A DNA stretch of 64,000 nucleotides from Albugo candida (taxonomy: Eukaryota; Oomycota; Peronosporomycetes; Albuginales). A model generated the notes under the pieces. It saw only the letters and a list, made by a program, of their open reading frames with translations, had not been told where the DNA came from and did not search any database. Shown one piece after another: positions 45,909-57,605 of this stretch (positions are counted from its first letter, which is position 1; every line of letters begins with the position of its first letter). The stretch is from assembly GCA_040437565.1 (NCBI GenBank), contig JBDOQK010000024.1, forward strand, positions 400,625-464,624, in the 5' to 3' direction. Made by a program: the position numbers and the translations under genes.

Positions 45909-47769
45909 TTATAATCGCCGTCGCTTATGGGGACTCTCATCTGTGGAAGCTGTAGGGACGATTTCTACTGTTTCCGGTGGGCAAGTCTTTTTGCACGTAC
46001 CAATGATAAAGTGCTCTGCTGTTTCTTCGTCGAATTCGCAATGAGAAACGTGTAATTGGCACTGGAAATCTTGTGAAAAATCCTCAATCAACACGATCGT
46101 GTCATGACGAATACCACTTCCAGGTAAAGCGGACAGAACTTTGTCCAAATGGACAGATAATGATGCTTCAGCACACTCGCCTTCCTCGTAAATCGTACTT
46201 GCGCCAATTGAGATTGTCGGCTCATTCATACCCAATTTGCCTTTTAGCACTCGACTGATGAATTGACGCAAAGTTGTACGTTCCGTGTCGATCGCTAGGT
46301 CGGTCACATGCTGGCTGCATGCAAGGCAGGATGTGTTTGGTGGTGACAGCTTCACTGGATTCAAAAGAACTCCTCTGGAATCCCACATTTGGTTGCAATA
46401 AGTATAATGACATGCTTGACTGATCGGCTCATGACCTTGTAGGATTCTGAATGCTTCCAGAACTTGAAGACCTGCTACGATGGCATTTGTGGTCGCAATT
46501 GCAGGAACGATGTTTCCTGCGATGCCCTTACAGTTGAAAAACGAAACTCGTGGTATATTGAATACCGCTGCTCGAAGATTGGCTGCAGCTGTGATAAACT
46601 CCATAGCTAGTGAATCATCTTTATCAAACTCAAAAATACCCAAGTGTTGGCGAGTCGCTTCTTTGTGGAGCATACGCACGATACAAGACTGGAAATATTC
46701 CACACACATGGAAAGGGACCAAATGTCTCGTGGGTCTTGTTCTCCCGAAACGGTGGGTTCTGCCACTTGACCTGAGTTATACAATCTATTTCGCTCAGAT
46801 AAAAGTGCGATGTCAACGATATCCTCAAGTACCAACGGATTTGGAGTTTTCTCAGCTGTTTTGTACAGATTCATCTCAATCTTCTTTTTGATTTCATGTT
46901 CGAACAAACCTCGAAACACACCCCAAGCGTACTGTTCGCAAACTTGTATATCATCAAAATCCATGGAGATAGAACGCGTCACAAGTGGCATAAATGTGGA
47001 TGTTTCATGGCCATTTGGATCTTCCCATAGCATCGAGTCTTCCATTTTACCAAATAAAAGTTTATAACATTCTTTTGCCCACACAATGCAATGAACTATT
47101 TTGTCTGGCGTGCTCCGTATCGTACAAATCGGATAGACTTTTGATGTGATTTTGGGTGTGCATTCGTAGCATTCCGTCTCACCTTTTCTTATAACCGAAA
47201 CTTGACCCAAGTATCCTGTTGTACCGCTCTCAATAAGCGGGATATTCGTAGACAAACACAAACGATTCACGTGCTTCCTTGCATCGATGTTATCGAGTGC
47301 ATTGAATACCAAAGAAAACTCTTTGAAAAAAGGGATCCCAAATTCACTTGACTTTACGTTCTTATAATGTGCTTGGATCTTTGCGTTTGGATTGAATGAA
47401 TTGACGACTTCTTTCGCTATCATCGCCTTACTTTTTGTCACATGTTTCGATCGGAACAAGAACTGCCGATTGAGGTTTGAGACGTCGATAGTGTCCAAAT
47501 CGATAATGTGTAGGTTTATGAATCCACTAAGCACCAGATTTTTTAGCAGCTCACATCCTATCGAATAGCGCGTAACTCGAATTCAATGTGGATCACTCAA
47601 GTAACAGGTAGTGGCGACGATTTACCGATTCCGCCAGCACCAACAACGAGAATCTTTGCATTTTGTATTGTATTGTATGTTTCCTCTCCCTAATACATCA
47701 CGCATTTCAGTATCTCGTCAGTTCGTTCAATTTAACACGTACCAAAACTTGCTTTAGATGAGCGGTCAT
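45909..47769 (-). CDS. UBA2: SUMO-activating enzyme subunit 2 (UBA2/SAE2)
   Basis: Three exons, 47769-47743, 47689-47626 and 47557-45909, with introns of 53 and 68 nt, close in frame to 579 aa. The nucleotide fold ILVVGAGGIGCELLKNLVLSG is formed across the second intron. DLDTIDVSNLNRQFLF, NALDNIDARKHVNRLC and ESGTTGYLGQV follow, then the zinc and catalytic region CYECTP, YPICTIR (active Cys), HCIVWAK and TSCLAC. The C-terminus ends in a basic KRRRL. With SAE1 the protein adenylates SUMO and passes it to UBC9, mainly in the nucleus. The true distance to the UBA-PDZ-HEAT gene is about 210 bp after gap 10 is removed. Confidence 0.95.
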
Positions 47770-47908
47770 AACGACAGCAGAGATACCGGTAGAAACAATA
47801 TCGCTACAAGTCAAAGTCTAATTATAATTATGAGGACGGAAGACCGCTTCAATCTTAGCCACAAAAGCTGCTTCTTACGACCAAATGTGATACAGTATAA
47901 CGAATATA

Positions 47909-49420
47909 ATGCTCAAACGACCACAACAGCCAAACGCTTGTTTTGATGAAGTAAGAACCGCAAATTCATCGCATATTCTCTTACAAAATTATCGCAAAAG
48001 AGTACATGTCGGAATCACTAATTTGCAACAGAATTCGATTCATGATACATATATACGCGGCGTCAATCGTGATGCAGACTGGTCTTTGGGACGTTCCGTC
48101 TTAGCAAAAGAGTCCAGAGCGTTTGCATATTCACAACAGCTTCATTGGGAGGGGAATGAGCGAGAAGAATGTGGAATGAACAAGGAGAATGTTCTGATTA
48201 CTGGGGCTTTTTCATCGCATAAAAGGAACTTGTTATGCGCAGATGAAGTATTGCATAAGAGTTGTGAGACTCAGAGAATGGAAACACCAGAGATCGGTAA
48301 AAGTGGTTTGAAAGATTTGGGAGAGCAGCACATGTCGAATGAATTGGGGTATCCCCAGCAGAGAAATGCGGTTGTGAAGCTGTCTTATTCGACACAAAAT
48401 AGACAATTGTCCAGACCGGTTGGAAATATCATTGACGCAAACAGCGGAAAAACAAGAGGCTTTCTGGCTTGCAAAGATAAACCGTATTGGAAGGAAGTGA
48501 ATACACAGATGACAGGTGAACTAGCCCAGATACATAGTGGAGCGTCGAAGGAATTTCATGCAAGAGATAAGATGAATATCACGGGTCAACTCGATGAGTC
48601 TGGGAACGGAATAGGCTCACTGACCATGATTGACCGAAATCGAAGCATGATACTGGCATCTTTGCAAAACATTGCCAAAAGTCCCATTGTGCCTACCCAA
48701 ACAAGAATCATCAAGGAACAAGAAAAGCTTCTCGCCATTCCACATGAAGAGTCCAAAGTGCTTGACGTCACTAATCATGGCTGTTTACAGGAAAACTTGA
48801 GTAAAAGAACGGCGAAACACTTCACTTATCCCAAACTTTCCAAAGTGAGTGACACAAATGGTTCAGAGGTTTTATCAACCAATATCCATTCACGAACATT
48901 GCATTTTGGTGGCAAGAGATCTTCAACTATCAAATTACCCGTCGTCGTACACGACCACATTGATTTTACCCAAAGCAGCGATATGTGTCCGACTCAGAAT
49001 ACCTGTGACTCTAATCAGTATCAAACCACCAATTCAGAAGTGTATAGTCCGATTTACAAGGCAAACGATGCACGAATCCTGTATAGGACTTCAGTATCCA
49101 CGGCGACGTCAGAGTTTGAGAAGAGGAAGGACAAGATCGATGCACGATATGCTCGTTCTTTTCAGACTTTAGCACAACACGACCAAGCACGTATTCAAGA
49201 AGAGAAAGCTGCCTTAATCAAGGCCGAAAGAAGGTCACGATATCATGCTTCTTTGAATTATGACTATCTGAATGGATGTTACACAAAGGAACAAAAATTA
49301 GATCGAAGAAGCCAACAGATGCAGAAGAAACATGGCGGAGACTCATTTCTTCGAATGTGGGCGGGAAGTGCAGAGTCTCCATTCAACGGAAGCAAGAGTA
49401 GCGCTTGTGCAAAAGACTAG
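47909..49420 (+). CDS. Large hydrophilic protein of unknown function
   Basis: One exon, 503 aa from ATG 47909. The protein is rich in Ser, Asn, Lys and Glu with no membrane segment or signal. About residues 400-480 form a likely coiled coil (FEKRKDKIDARYARSFQTLA, then RIQEEKAALIKAERRSR), and the rest looks disordered. No family is recognised; a cytoskeletal or basal-body component would fit the composition but is not shown. It is divergent from UBA2, with starts 140 bp apart. Confidence 0.55.
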   Translation: MLKRPQQPNACFDEVRTANSSHILLQNYRKRVHVGITNLQQNSIHDTYIRGVNRDADWSLGRSVLAKESRAFAYSQQLHWEGNEREECGMNKENVLITGAFSSHKRNLLCADEVLHKSCETQRMETPEIGKSGLKDLGEQHMSNELGYPQQRNAVVKLSYSTQNRQLSRPVGNIIDANSGKTRGFLACKDKPYWKEVNTQMTGELAQIHSGASKEFHARDKMNITGQLDESGNGIGSLTMIDRNRSMILASLQNIAKSPIVPTQTRIIKEQEKLLAIPHEESKVLDVTNHGCLQENLSKRTAKHFTYPKLSKVSDTNGSEVLSTNIHSRTLHFGGKRSSTIKLPVVVHDHIDFTQSSDMCPTQNTCDSNQYQTTNSEVYSPIYKANDARILYRTSVSTATSEFEKRKDKIDARYARSFQTLAQHDQARIQEEKAALIKAERRSRYHASLNYDYLNGCYTKEQKLDRRSQQMQKKHGGDSFLRMWAGSAESPFNGSKSSACAKD

Positions 49421-49588
49421 ACACTCTTTTGCTTGGCATAGAGTAAGGTCTCTGCTGAGCTTTGCAGAAACGTTAGGCTTGTCCATTGGAGGAAGCTGGT
49501 ATCGCACATCTGGACGAGCATTGATGGTACATAAGTTCAGTCTGCGCGTGCTCCCATGAATATATGTAGTCGATGCAAAAATGAGCGA

Positions 49589-50432
49589 TTACTTTATGAT
49601 ATAAAGCACGAAGAAAAGCACAAATGCGATTAGAATCGCGGCAGAGCGGATGTAAAGAGTACACGATGAGACATCATGATCAAGAGGATGAAGAACATCG
49701 CTGCGCCACATAACCACCATTATGCTCACTAAAGTCAAAATTCCGATAGTGAGACCTGAAAGTGCCAGCATCAGCTACGGAAATGATCCGTGTGGGAATA
49801 TTTGCACATAATTCAAAAATGGTTCACGTACACATCTGAAAGACTTTTGTTCACGATTTTTATCAGAGGGCTCGTTCCTGGTACTCGGAATGAATGCTTC
49901 ATGGCTGGATCTATACTTGATAGCGTTCATCTCCTTCACGACGGCTACAAAGATCAAAGTTGAGAGGAAGTCAGCGATGAAAGGAGCACATATACAGCGA
50001 ATTTGGAGTAAGAGATTGAATAAAAAGATATTTTAACAGAACAAATAGAAGTCGATGGGTCTGATAAATGAATTTTCTGGTCAAGATGGCGACATATGTC
50101 TGCTTTGCGCTGTAATGTAGACTACCCGCGTCCCATAAGTGGATCGCATGAACCCACGATACACCAATTGACATACCAAGCAGCAGCATAATCACACATT
50201 GATGCCACTGCTCTAGCCGAGATCGATTCATACTTTCATTAAAGTCGGCAGCTCTGGAAGATTGAGTCGCACTAATGTTGGCTGGCTCCCCCGTGCGCTG
50301 CCACACGTACTGAATCTCAGCCGTCGTAGAAGACTTGTTTCTTTGTCTAGAGTCATTGCGGGCGAGATATAGACGCTGTAGGAAGCACTCTATCTGCTGT
50401 TTCGACCAGGACTTGTGTATCACGGTGCTCAT
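49589..50432 (-). CDS. Multi-exon membrane protein of unknown function
   Basis: The start MSTVIHKSWSKQQIECF is at 50432. A hydrophilic N-terminal part is followed by a first membrane segment (CVIMLLLGMSIGVSWVHAI). A middle exon carries AVVKEMNAIKYRSSHEAF to QKSFRC. It joins in phase, over an intron with donor GTACGTG and acceptor TTCCGTAG, to LMLALSGLTIGILTLVSIMV and a last segment (AILIAFVLFFVLYIIK) at the stop. The first splice near 49,990-50,100 is not resolved. Three or four membrane helices are likely. No family is recognised. Confidence 0.5.
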
Positions 50433-50734
50433 TGCGAAAAGATGAGTCCGTAATGCAATGACCGCACGGAGCGACCGTTTATGGTCTCACACGCCATCAG
50501 GATGTAAAAAAAACCAAATATCTAATTCTCATGGATTGCTGCATTGCCACATCCATCAGATTCACTCATCAGCTGCAAAGCCACTGCATTGGAGTGATGG
50601 TTATTTGTTATCGACATAGTCAAGTTTTCGCTCAAAGCTTTTTATTCCCACACAAAAACATTCCTTCCTATTGGATCCTTCAGCACATACAATGAGATTC
50701 TACTACTCGATTCGGACACTAGAAAAAGGATCGC

Positions 50735-53700
50735 TCATACCGTTCCATATTCTGAGCTGCTCAGATAGCAGACTCTGTGTGCGTTGGCTTCATTCAGTTC
50801 CTCTAGGGTCATAGGAAGCGAAGAAGAATCTTGTAGATTCCCACCACCACTTTCGTTGACTGGTAGCATAGAAACCGGTGTAGATACACCGCTTATGCCA
50901 TATTTGCGCAAGGCTGGTTCTCGATACAAGTCGCTTTCGCATTGACGATTTGTGGAATGAGTTTGATCAGGATGGCTGCTGAGACAATTCCAAGGGTGAG
51001 AAAGCAGAAACGTTGATTCGTGAGCGTCACTAAAGTTATTGGTTGTCCTCGCCTTGCTTGCAATCGTCGATGCGTTTAATGCGCCCTCCTGTATACGACG
51101 GTCCTCGCTCTCGTGAGCAGAATATTTTTGAGTTCTTCCGTATGATCGCTCTTTGTCTTGTATGTACCAAAACAATGCCACAATGTAGGTTGTCATCAAT
51201 AGTATTAAAATACAGGCACTCTGCATTCTGGTAGCACGAACAAGAAAGAATCCTGCCATTGCAGCCTGATAAATGAGCAGTGACCATGTCGTTGCATGCA
51301 TGGATGTTCTGGCGATGCTTCCTCGTCCTTTGATGCGTGGACGCACGTAGAGAAGTTGATACTTGTCAGAGGCGTGTTGAATCATGATATAGAGAACACC
51401 GACAGGCACAACCAGTGGCACTACTGTGCTAAAGGTCAATATGATTGTCAGCATACTGATTTGAACAGCCGATTGCGTTCCAATGTAGAATGGAGAAGCT
51501 TCAACGGCGGTACAGTGCTCTTGAATTGTCAAAGCTCGGGGGTTTTCCCACGCAAATCGAACGTACTCGCCAATTCGGAGTAAATTTACACTTGTGCCGA
51601 TGAAACACCNNNNNNNNNNNNNNNNNNNNNNNNNNNNNNNNNNNNNNNNNNNNNNNNNNNNNNNNNNNNNNNNNNNNNNNNNNNNNNNNNNNNNNNNNNN
51701 NNNNNNNNNTGCTGACAATCATATTGATTTGAACAGCCGATTGCGTTCCAATGTAGAATGGAGAAGCTTCAACGGCGGTACAGTGCTCTTGAATTGTCAA
51801 AGCTCGGGGGGTTTCCCACGCAAATCGAACGTACTCGCCAATTCGGAGTAAATTTACACTTGTGCCGATGAAACACCGTTGTAAGATATAACTCACGTAG
51901 AATATCCCTGAATTGCGCAAAAATAACATCCCCAACATATCCAGAAGCTGATCAGCTGAGTCGCGAAGATATAGCAATGCTGCATCAATGGAAACGAACG
52001 CGAGGCTGGGAACAAATAGGGTATTGAAAATCAAATATATCACAGACAGACGTAAAACTGTCCGCTCTTTGTCTGACTCCGTCGCAATCGGCTGAATCCG
52101 ACCTGCAAATTGTAAAATATTCAGTAGCACTGAATTGATCATGATAAGAATCAACGTTGGAAAGAAGGAAATCATCAATTTTGCAGCATGATAAGAGACG
52201 TAGCGATCCACCAAATCACTCAATTTATCAAATACTTCGGAGACAAAATCCACTTTGGAATGTGCTGCTGCTGGTGCGGTGCCTGATATTGTCGATGTCA
52301 CCGCGACAGGTGATGTGAATAGAAACAGGATAAGCAAAATGCATACATTCACAGCAGTGAACACAATTGTTCGTTTTGCAAAAGGATACGAAACACTTTG
52401 CCAATCAATATCATCAGGCTCAGGTGCCGCTTGCAAACTCCATCGAGTCAGACCTAACTCACGAGCATACCGATTCAAACGATGAAGTAAATGATCTGGA
52501 AATCTTGACAAAATTGATGCGATGGAGCTGTGCCGAACTCGACGTACGAAACGAGCACGGTGTCGAGGACTTCGGAAAATTAGGAACGCTCGACCAGCCC
52601 CTCTATTCTCACCAACAATGTGCTGAAGACAATCCTGCTCAGCAGCACGGAGCATGCTGATCTTATTTTCCAAACTGCGTTCGTTTTCTTGGAATTTCCT
52701 GATTGCCAGTCGACGCTTTTTTTTTGAATTTCTGTTGGACGAGCATAAGATTTGACGTAATGCTGGCATGCAAAAAAATCCAGACAATTTAGGCAAAATC
52801 AAAGTTCCTGGCAAAAGATAGAGTGACCACGATAGTGGACGTCCATCAATATAGTGCTGGTGAAGAGCACGTTGCCTTTCAAGTTCTTTCTCTGTTGCCT
52901 GCAATTTCCGTTGGATATCATGAAACTCGGACAAGTTGTATACGATTGCAACATCCTCGAAATACTTTGGAAATACTTGCTGCAATAGATACAGCATTCG
53001 TTTTTCTCTCAAATGCCGGGGAATACCATGATCCACAAACAAAGAACGCGAGCTAAGTGCAGATGGTAGCATTCCGACCAAATGCTGACGATTACTTCCA
53101 TTCTTTCCTCTACTTTCATCAACTGTAGCGTCCAATTGACTGCATTCGGTTGGAGCTTTAGATGTGGACATCGACGCCATGTTCGTTGTTGTCATGTCTG
53201 TTGCTGCAGACAGTTCCGGATTGTATGCTGTATTGGACGATGGAACGTGACATAATTGACTGAGGTTACGACAAAAGACGAAAAAAGCGAAGGTGAACAA
53301 GTAACAACAAATTACAGGAATCCATAGGTACACAGAGCCGTTTGGGATAGACCGAATTGTCGTATGGCCAAATGTCCAATCTGTGTAACTCGAGAGGGAT
53401 GCATCAACGGTAGAATTGTGTGTGGAATCGTGGGAGTCATCAACGACACGTTTACGTCCCACATACATGTATAGTGGAAAGAGAACTAACATCGCGAAGA
53501 AGCTCAAAAAAATCAGAAACTTGGACATGTAGACTTGACATAGGAGATAAAACGATGCTTCAGGTCCGAGTTGTAGCTCAACTTGAGTCGGATGATTTCC
53601 ATTTTGTACGAGCGGAGATTTCCAAAGTAAATTGTACCAATCATGCAAAGTGAATACAAAAGAGTTTGGACTTCTATTCAGTGACTGAATTCCTTCTTTT

Positions 53701-53939
53701 TCTTCACCCTTGCCACTTTGTGGGAGTGCTTGGAATTGGAATAAGCTCACCCTCGTACTGTTGGCGTAATATTGGAATACTAGAAAGCTCATGACGAACA
53801 CCACGATGTTGATTACAAGGATATAGCCCAGACCATGCCAACCCATGGCAGCGTTTCTTACCATGTCGTCGTGATAATTTACACGCCAAATGCTTGCATG
53901 GTGTGAAGAAGAGGAACTATCGTTCGCTCCGTAAGACAT
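50735..53939 (-). CDS. OSCA/TMEM63-like (CSC1, DUF221) cation channel
   Basis: One long frame from ATG 53939 to 50735, broken only by false gap 11; about 970 aa after its removal. An N-terminal membrane helix (YILVINIVVFVMSFLVFQYY) and two more before residue 240 precede a cytosolic region with charged helices (LQATEKELERQRALHQHY) and a phosphodiesterase-like RNA-motif segment (GRAFLIFRSPRHRARFV). PDDIDWQSVSYPFAKRT is the hallmark entry to the seven-helix RSN1/DUF221 core. The C-terminal 150 residues are polar. Known members are mechanosensitive or hyperosmolality-gated calcium-permeable channels. The family call is firm; gating here is inference. Confidence 0.8.
51610..51709. other. Assembly gap 11 (false gap with imperfect overlap)
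   Basis: A run of 100 N. About 51456-51609 is repeated at about 51723-51876 with a few differences. The first 15 bases after the gap (TGCTGACAATCATAT) are the reverse complement of 51439-51453, pointing to a fold-back contig end. Confidence 0.85.
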
Positions 53940-56254
53940 ACCAAACGGAGCAGCAAATTATGATTAACCGCTCGTTGCTACGAATGGAAAATGGAATTTA
54001 ATGACCAAATAAATGTACGGTACTGATATAAAGGTTTTTCACAATCAATCAGGAAATTTACATCGGTTTCAATGCGTTGCAAAAGAGTTCTCCTCCGCCC
54101 GAAAACAATCGATGGGTATGAGGTTTATATGGAAAACGAGTTTTTTCTGGCTCTACCCCATATCTATGGAATGTTGAACATTAACATACTTGACATATTA
54201 CCTGTGAATTTTGCTGTCTATAAGCAAACTGATGCAAGATATCGACGCTGTAGCTGCCAAACCTATGCTTTTCACACTTTGAATAGAACAAGATAGAGCA
54301 GAGGATCGGATTTGAGTAAATCGACTTTGAATCATACTTTAGAAGCAAAAAGATACCGCCTGCGATTATCGTCTAAACTACATTTTGGAAAACTTCAGTC
54401 AAGTTTCCCTGGTTCGCTTAAGGAACCTCAAACTCAAGACATCACAGTGAAAGGAATTAGCCAGGATAAGAAGCTGAAATGGGGAGCGATAGCTTTTGTG
54501 ATATTAAGAATTGAGGCAGGCTCGCAGATAAAGAAGAATAGCTACGGATGTGTCGTGACGAATACATTCGTTTATTCTGTCAGACTTAGTGCCTGAAAAT
54601 GTCGGCATTTTTCGTTTCTATCTCAATAATGCTCACCTTACTAGACTATTAGCGAAGCATGAAAGTCAATTTGCACCAAACAATTACCACAACTTTCCTT
54701 GTGGGCTTCCCTGTCCGACACCTGAGCCCTGCGATGAACTCGTTGGTCCATCCAATCTCTATCGCAAGCCGATGTCTGTTGGTGCTTCATACACCAGCGT
54801 CTCATAAAAGTAAAATCTCAGTAACAATTTCCGTTGGAGCGAATATTTCTCAGCATGACGAGAATTGTCGTTAAGGTTAGGAAGATCTCGGCACGGCTAC
54901 GATCTGGTATCGGATCATAGAGAAGACGGTATAGTTCACGAGTCGATTATTACGGGAAATGAAGTTGCAAAGGTCTCCGACCGACAGTAAATCTACCAGA
55001 TATTTGGCACAGAATGTAAAAGTCTTGACCAAAACTCGTCATCTCGACCATTATCAAGCACAGGAAAAGTTTACTTGAGCCATCGCGGAAATTTTGACCC
55101 GCTGATCAGTCTTCTTGCCCGTCGGACGGCAGATTACTTGTAATCTACTCAACTTTGAATGATCTCTGTATTAATTACTCTATTTCCCTTGCTAACTTTC
55201 CATTGATTTTCTAGGAGATGAGTCCAGACCAGCAAAATTCCCATGTAGGTTCCTTTAAGCACACCAGGGTTTGGTACCCAAGCTACTCACCACTAGTTCT
55301 GTATTGGTAAAATTGACTTATCAAGAGCTGGATTAAAAGCTGATATCTGCTGGCCATGACGTCACATAGCTCGTATAATTGCTGAGCTTATGTGCACTCA
55401 CTTCCTCGTTCAAACTTGTATGTGGCTGTTTTTATTATCGGATCATTTTCTAGCAGTGCTTCAAATGGTGTCATAGCCTTCCTCCAAATATTAATGGATG
55501 CTTTCTTTATCCTCAGAACAGAGATGCCTAACGATAGAGGTACTCGCAAATTCCTGGCTATTACGTGCAGAGCACTCTACATACTTATTCATATACGAAT
55601 GCGACGCAATCCATTACTAAATGCTAAGGTCTAACGTGCCGCGTTCTGTTTGGGGCTTGTATCATACTTCTTTATGTGATCACGTCTACTACACCGAAAT
55701 GAAAGGTCGTACATGACGCTAGCTCCCACACTATCAATTCGAGTGCCTACAGTCATTGCAACATATTCTTGAATTTCTTATTCCATGCATCAAGTCGCTT
55801 TCCTATTCATAAAGTACTGATATTTTCACCTCAAAACAATCGATTCGATGCTTAGTGAGGGCTACAGCTGGATAGTGCCTGCTCCAGAGATCTCGTTTTT
55901 GTGGTGTAAGCGAAAAAAATCAACCGTATGAAAAATTCAAAGTCTAAGTCAGAAAACATCTTTTTAATACAATTGTGTGAAGAATTGAAATTCTAACTCA
56001 CAAAACTTCTCGCGAATATAACAAGCTGGGCGTGAACAGAGATAGCTCATGTTCTGATGCAGGGATGGATTTGCTCCTGCAACTCGCACTTAGATACTGA
56101 GTCTTCTTTATTGGTGTTCCCTGTATTCGCGAAACTGCATCAAGCTACATCAAACACCTTCCTATAGATTCGCAAATATTGACAAGGCCAATTTATCCAT
56201 GTCATTAAGAAATAGCGATCTTTCTTTACAGAAAGACAAATTAAGTTTGTTGCA
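53940..56254. other. Intergenic stretch, no supported gene
   Basis: About 2.3 kb, relatively AT-rich, with only short scattered frames on both strands, none similar to a family I know. The first few hundred bases presumably contain the promoter of the channel gene at 53939. Confidence 0.5.
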
Positions 56255-56376
56255 GGTACATTTCTGTCTATTGCTGGCTTAGCGAAACAAAGAGTACGAG
56301 TGTAGCACAGAAGGAGCAAGAGTATCAGAATTATTTGCTATCGACACTTAGAATCAGGTAATATTTTCCGGGCGTC

Positions 56377-57543
56377 TTATTGAGCGCGAATCGTTTGTTG
56401 CTCTTGTGGTACGTACTCTTCAAGCCAGGAAATGACCTTTTGCTTAAAAGTACTTTTCTCTTGCTGTGGATGATCGGCAATTTTTGTATACAGTTGATGT
56501 TGATATAGTATTTCATAATCGTGGAATTTTTCGCCATTCGCAATACGTGCTCTTTGATTTTCTATTTCCTTTTCTGCTTGCCGCTCATCATTCGATTTGA
56601 CAGAAACTGTCATTGAATCCCAATTAAATACTTTATTTGCCTTTGGATCAGCCTTTACAACCTTGACAGTATAATACATGAATTCTTCTTTAGTCGCCAA
56701 ACTGGGATCGAACATGAGCATTGTAGCCAAAATGTCGGCAGGGCAGAATTGTATGCCGTTTCCAAGATGCTCTGTAATAGACTCAAGTTCCGTACCTTTC
56801 AGTAACTCTTTTAAAGCCTTGTCCCAAATCTCTTGTATAGTAATCAGACCTTTGAAAAGGGCATTGCTTTCCTTGAGTTGGGAAAGTTTTTTTATAAGTT
56901 CAGGAAAACTCCTTTCGTTCATACTGCCACGGTACATGCTCACCCGGCTAGACGATATGTGAATTTTTTTTTCCAGAGCTGTTACATTCATAAACTGCAG
57001 AGTGTGTTCTGGGTCTCGGAATAGGTTATACGATACACGAGAAGTACTAGGCTTCCAGCCGCCAGCCCAATAAATGCCGCGAATATTATCAAAAGTAGCT
57101 CCGCGATTTCTTTCCAAGTCGTACAGAACCATCGAAAGGTCCCTAAGAGGAGCAATGATCAAGATGGTGAACCTGATGTTAGCATTAATCAGCTCCTCTT
57201 TGATTTTCTTATGAGATTCTGGATATATCTTATCAAATGGTTGATTTTTGTCACTATGACGCGAGTTCGCGCCATTCAATATTGTTACATCGATGCCCGC
57301 CGTGTCGAAAATTAGCTTGATAAACTTTTTTTTATCCTCAGTGGGCCATACAAGAATGATAATAACTCCATCCGCACAAATACCCTTTCGATGGGGAGAT
57401 TTTGCCATGAGAATCATTGAAAACATATCATCAGGTTCACCATCCGTTACCACTAGGCACTTGCTTTGTTCGCATTTGATGAGAGACATAAGACAAAGTG
57501 CCCATCCACACATAAGCTGGAATCGTAGCTTGAAACGAGCCAT
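56377..57543 (-). CDS. Secreted nucleoside-hydrolase-like protein, intact copy C
   Basis: One exon, 388 aa from the ATG at 57543, the start equivalent to copy B; an open frame 19 codons longer lacks an ATG. The signal peptide is almost identical to copy B (FKLRFQLMCGWALCLMSLI). DGEPDDM matches the DxxxDD site. IIAPLRDL, IYWAGGW, then SYNLFRDPEHTL (the EFN..DPE motif with Glu changed to Ser) and PADILATMLMFDP follow. It keeps the DP pair that copy B has lost, while copy B keeps an acidic residue that this copy has lost. The two full-length paralogues therefore diverge at active-site positions. The reading frame has stayed open despite many substitutions, which suggests selection. Confidence 0.75.
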   Translation of the reverse strand: MARFKLRFQLMCGWALCLMSLIKCEQSKCLVVTDGEPDDMFSMILMAKSPHRKGICADGVIIILVWPTEDKKKFIKLIFDTAGIDVTILNGANSRHSDKNQPFDKIYPESHKKIKEELINANIRFTILIIAPLRDLSMVLYDLERNRGATFDNIRGIYWAGGWKPSTSRVSYNLFRDPEHTLQFMNVTALEKKIHISSSRVSMYRGSMNERSFPELIKKLSQLKESNALFKGLITIQEIWDKALKELLKGTELESITEHLGNGIQFCPADILATMLMFDPSLATKEEFMYYTVKVVKADPKANKVFNWDSMTVSVKSNDERQAEKEIENQRARIANGEKFHDYEILYQHQLYTKIADHPQQEKSTFKQKVISWLEEYVPQEQQTIRAQ

Positions 57544-57587
57544 GGGTGTTGTAGAGATTGCAGTTGATATTGGGTTGTGTTTTCGAG

Positions 57588-57605
57588 CGCAAAAGTACAA
57601 GTGAG
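57588..57605 (-). promoter_or_regulatory. Initiator-like element before NH gene copy C
   Basis: On the minus strand CTCACTTGTACTTTTGCG begins 62 nt before the ATG. It is the counterpart of the element at 10874 with one substitution. Confidence 0.4.
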
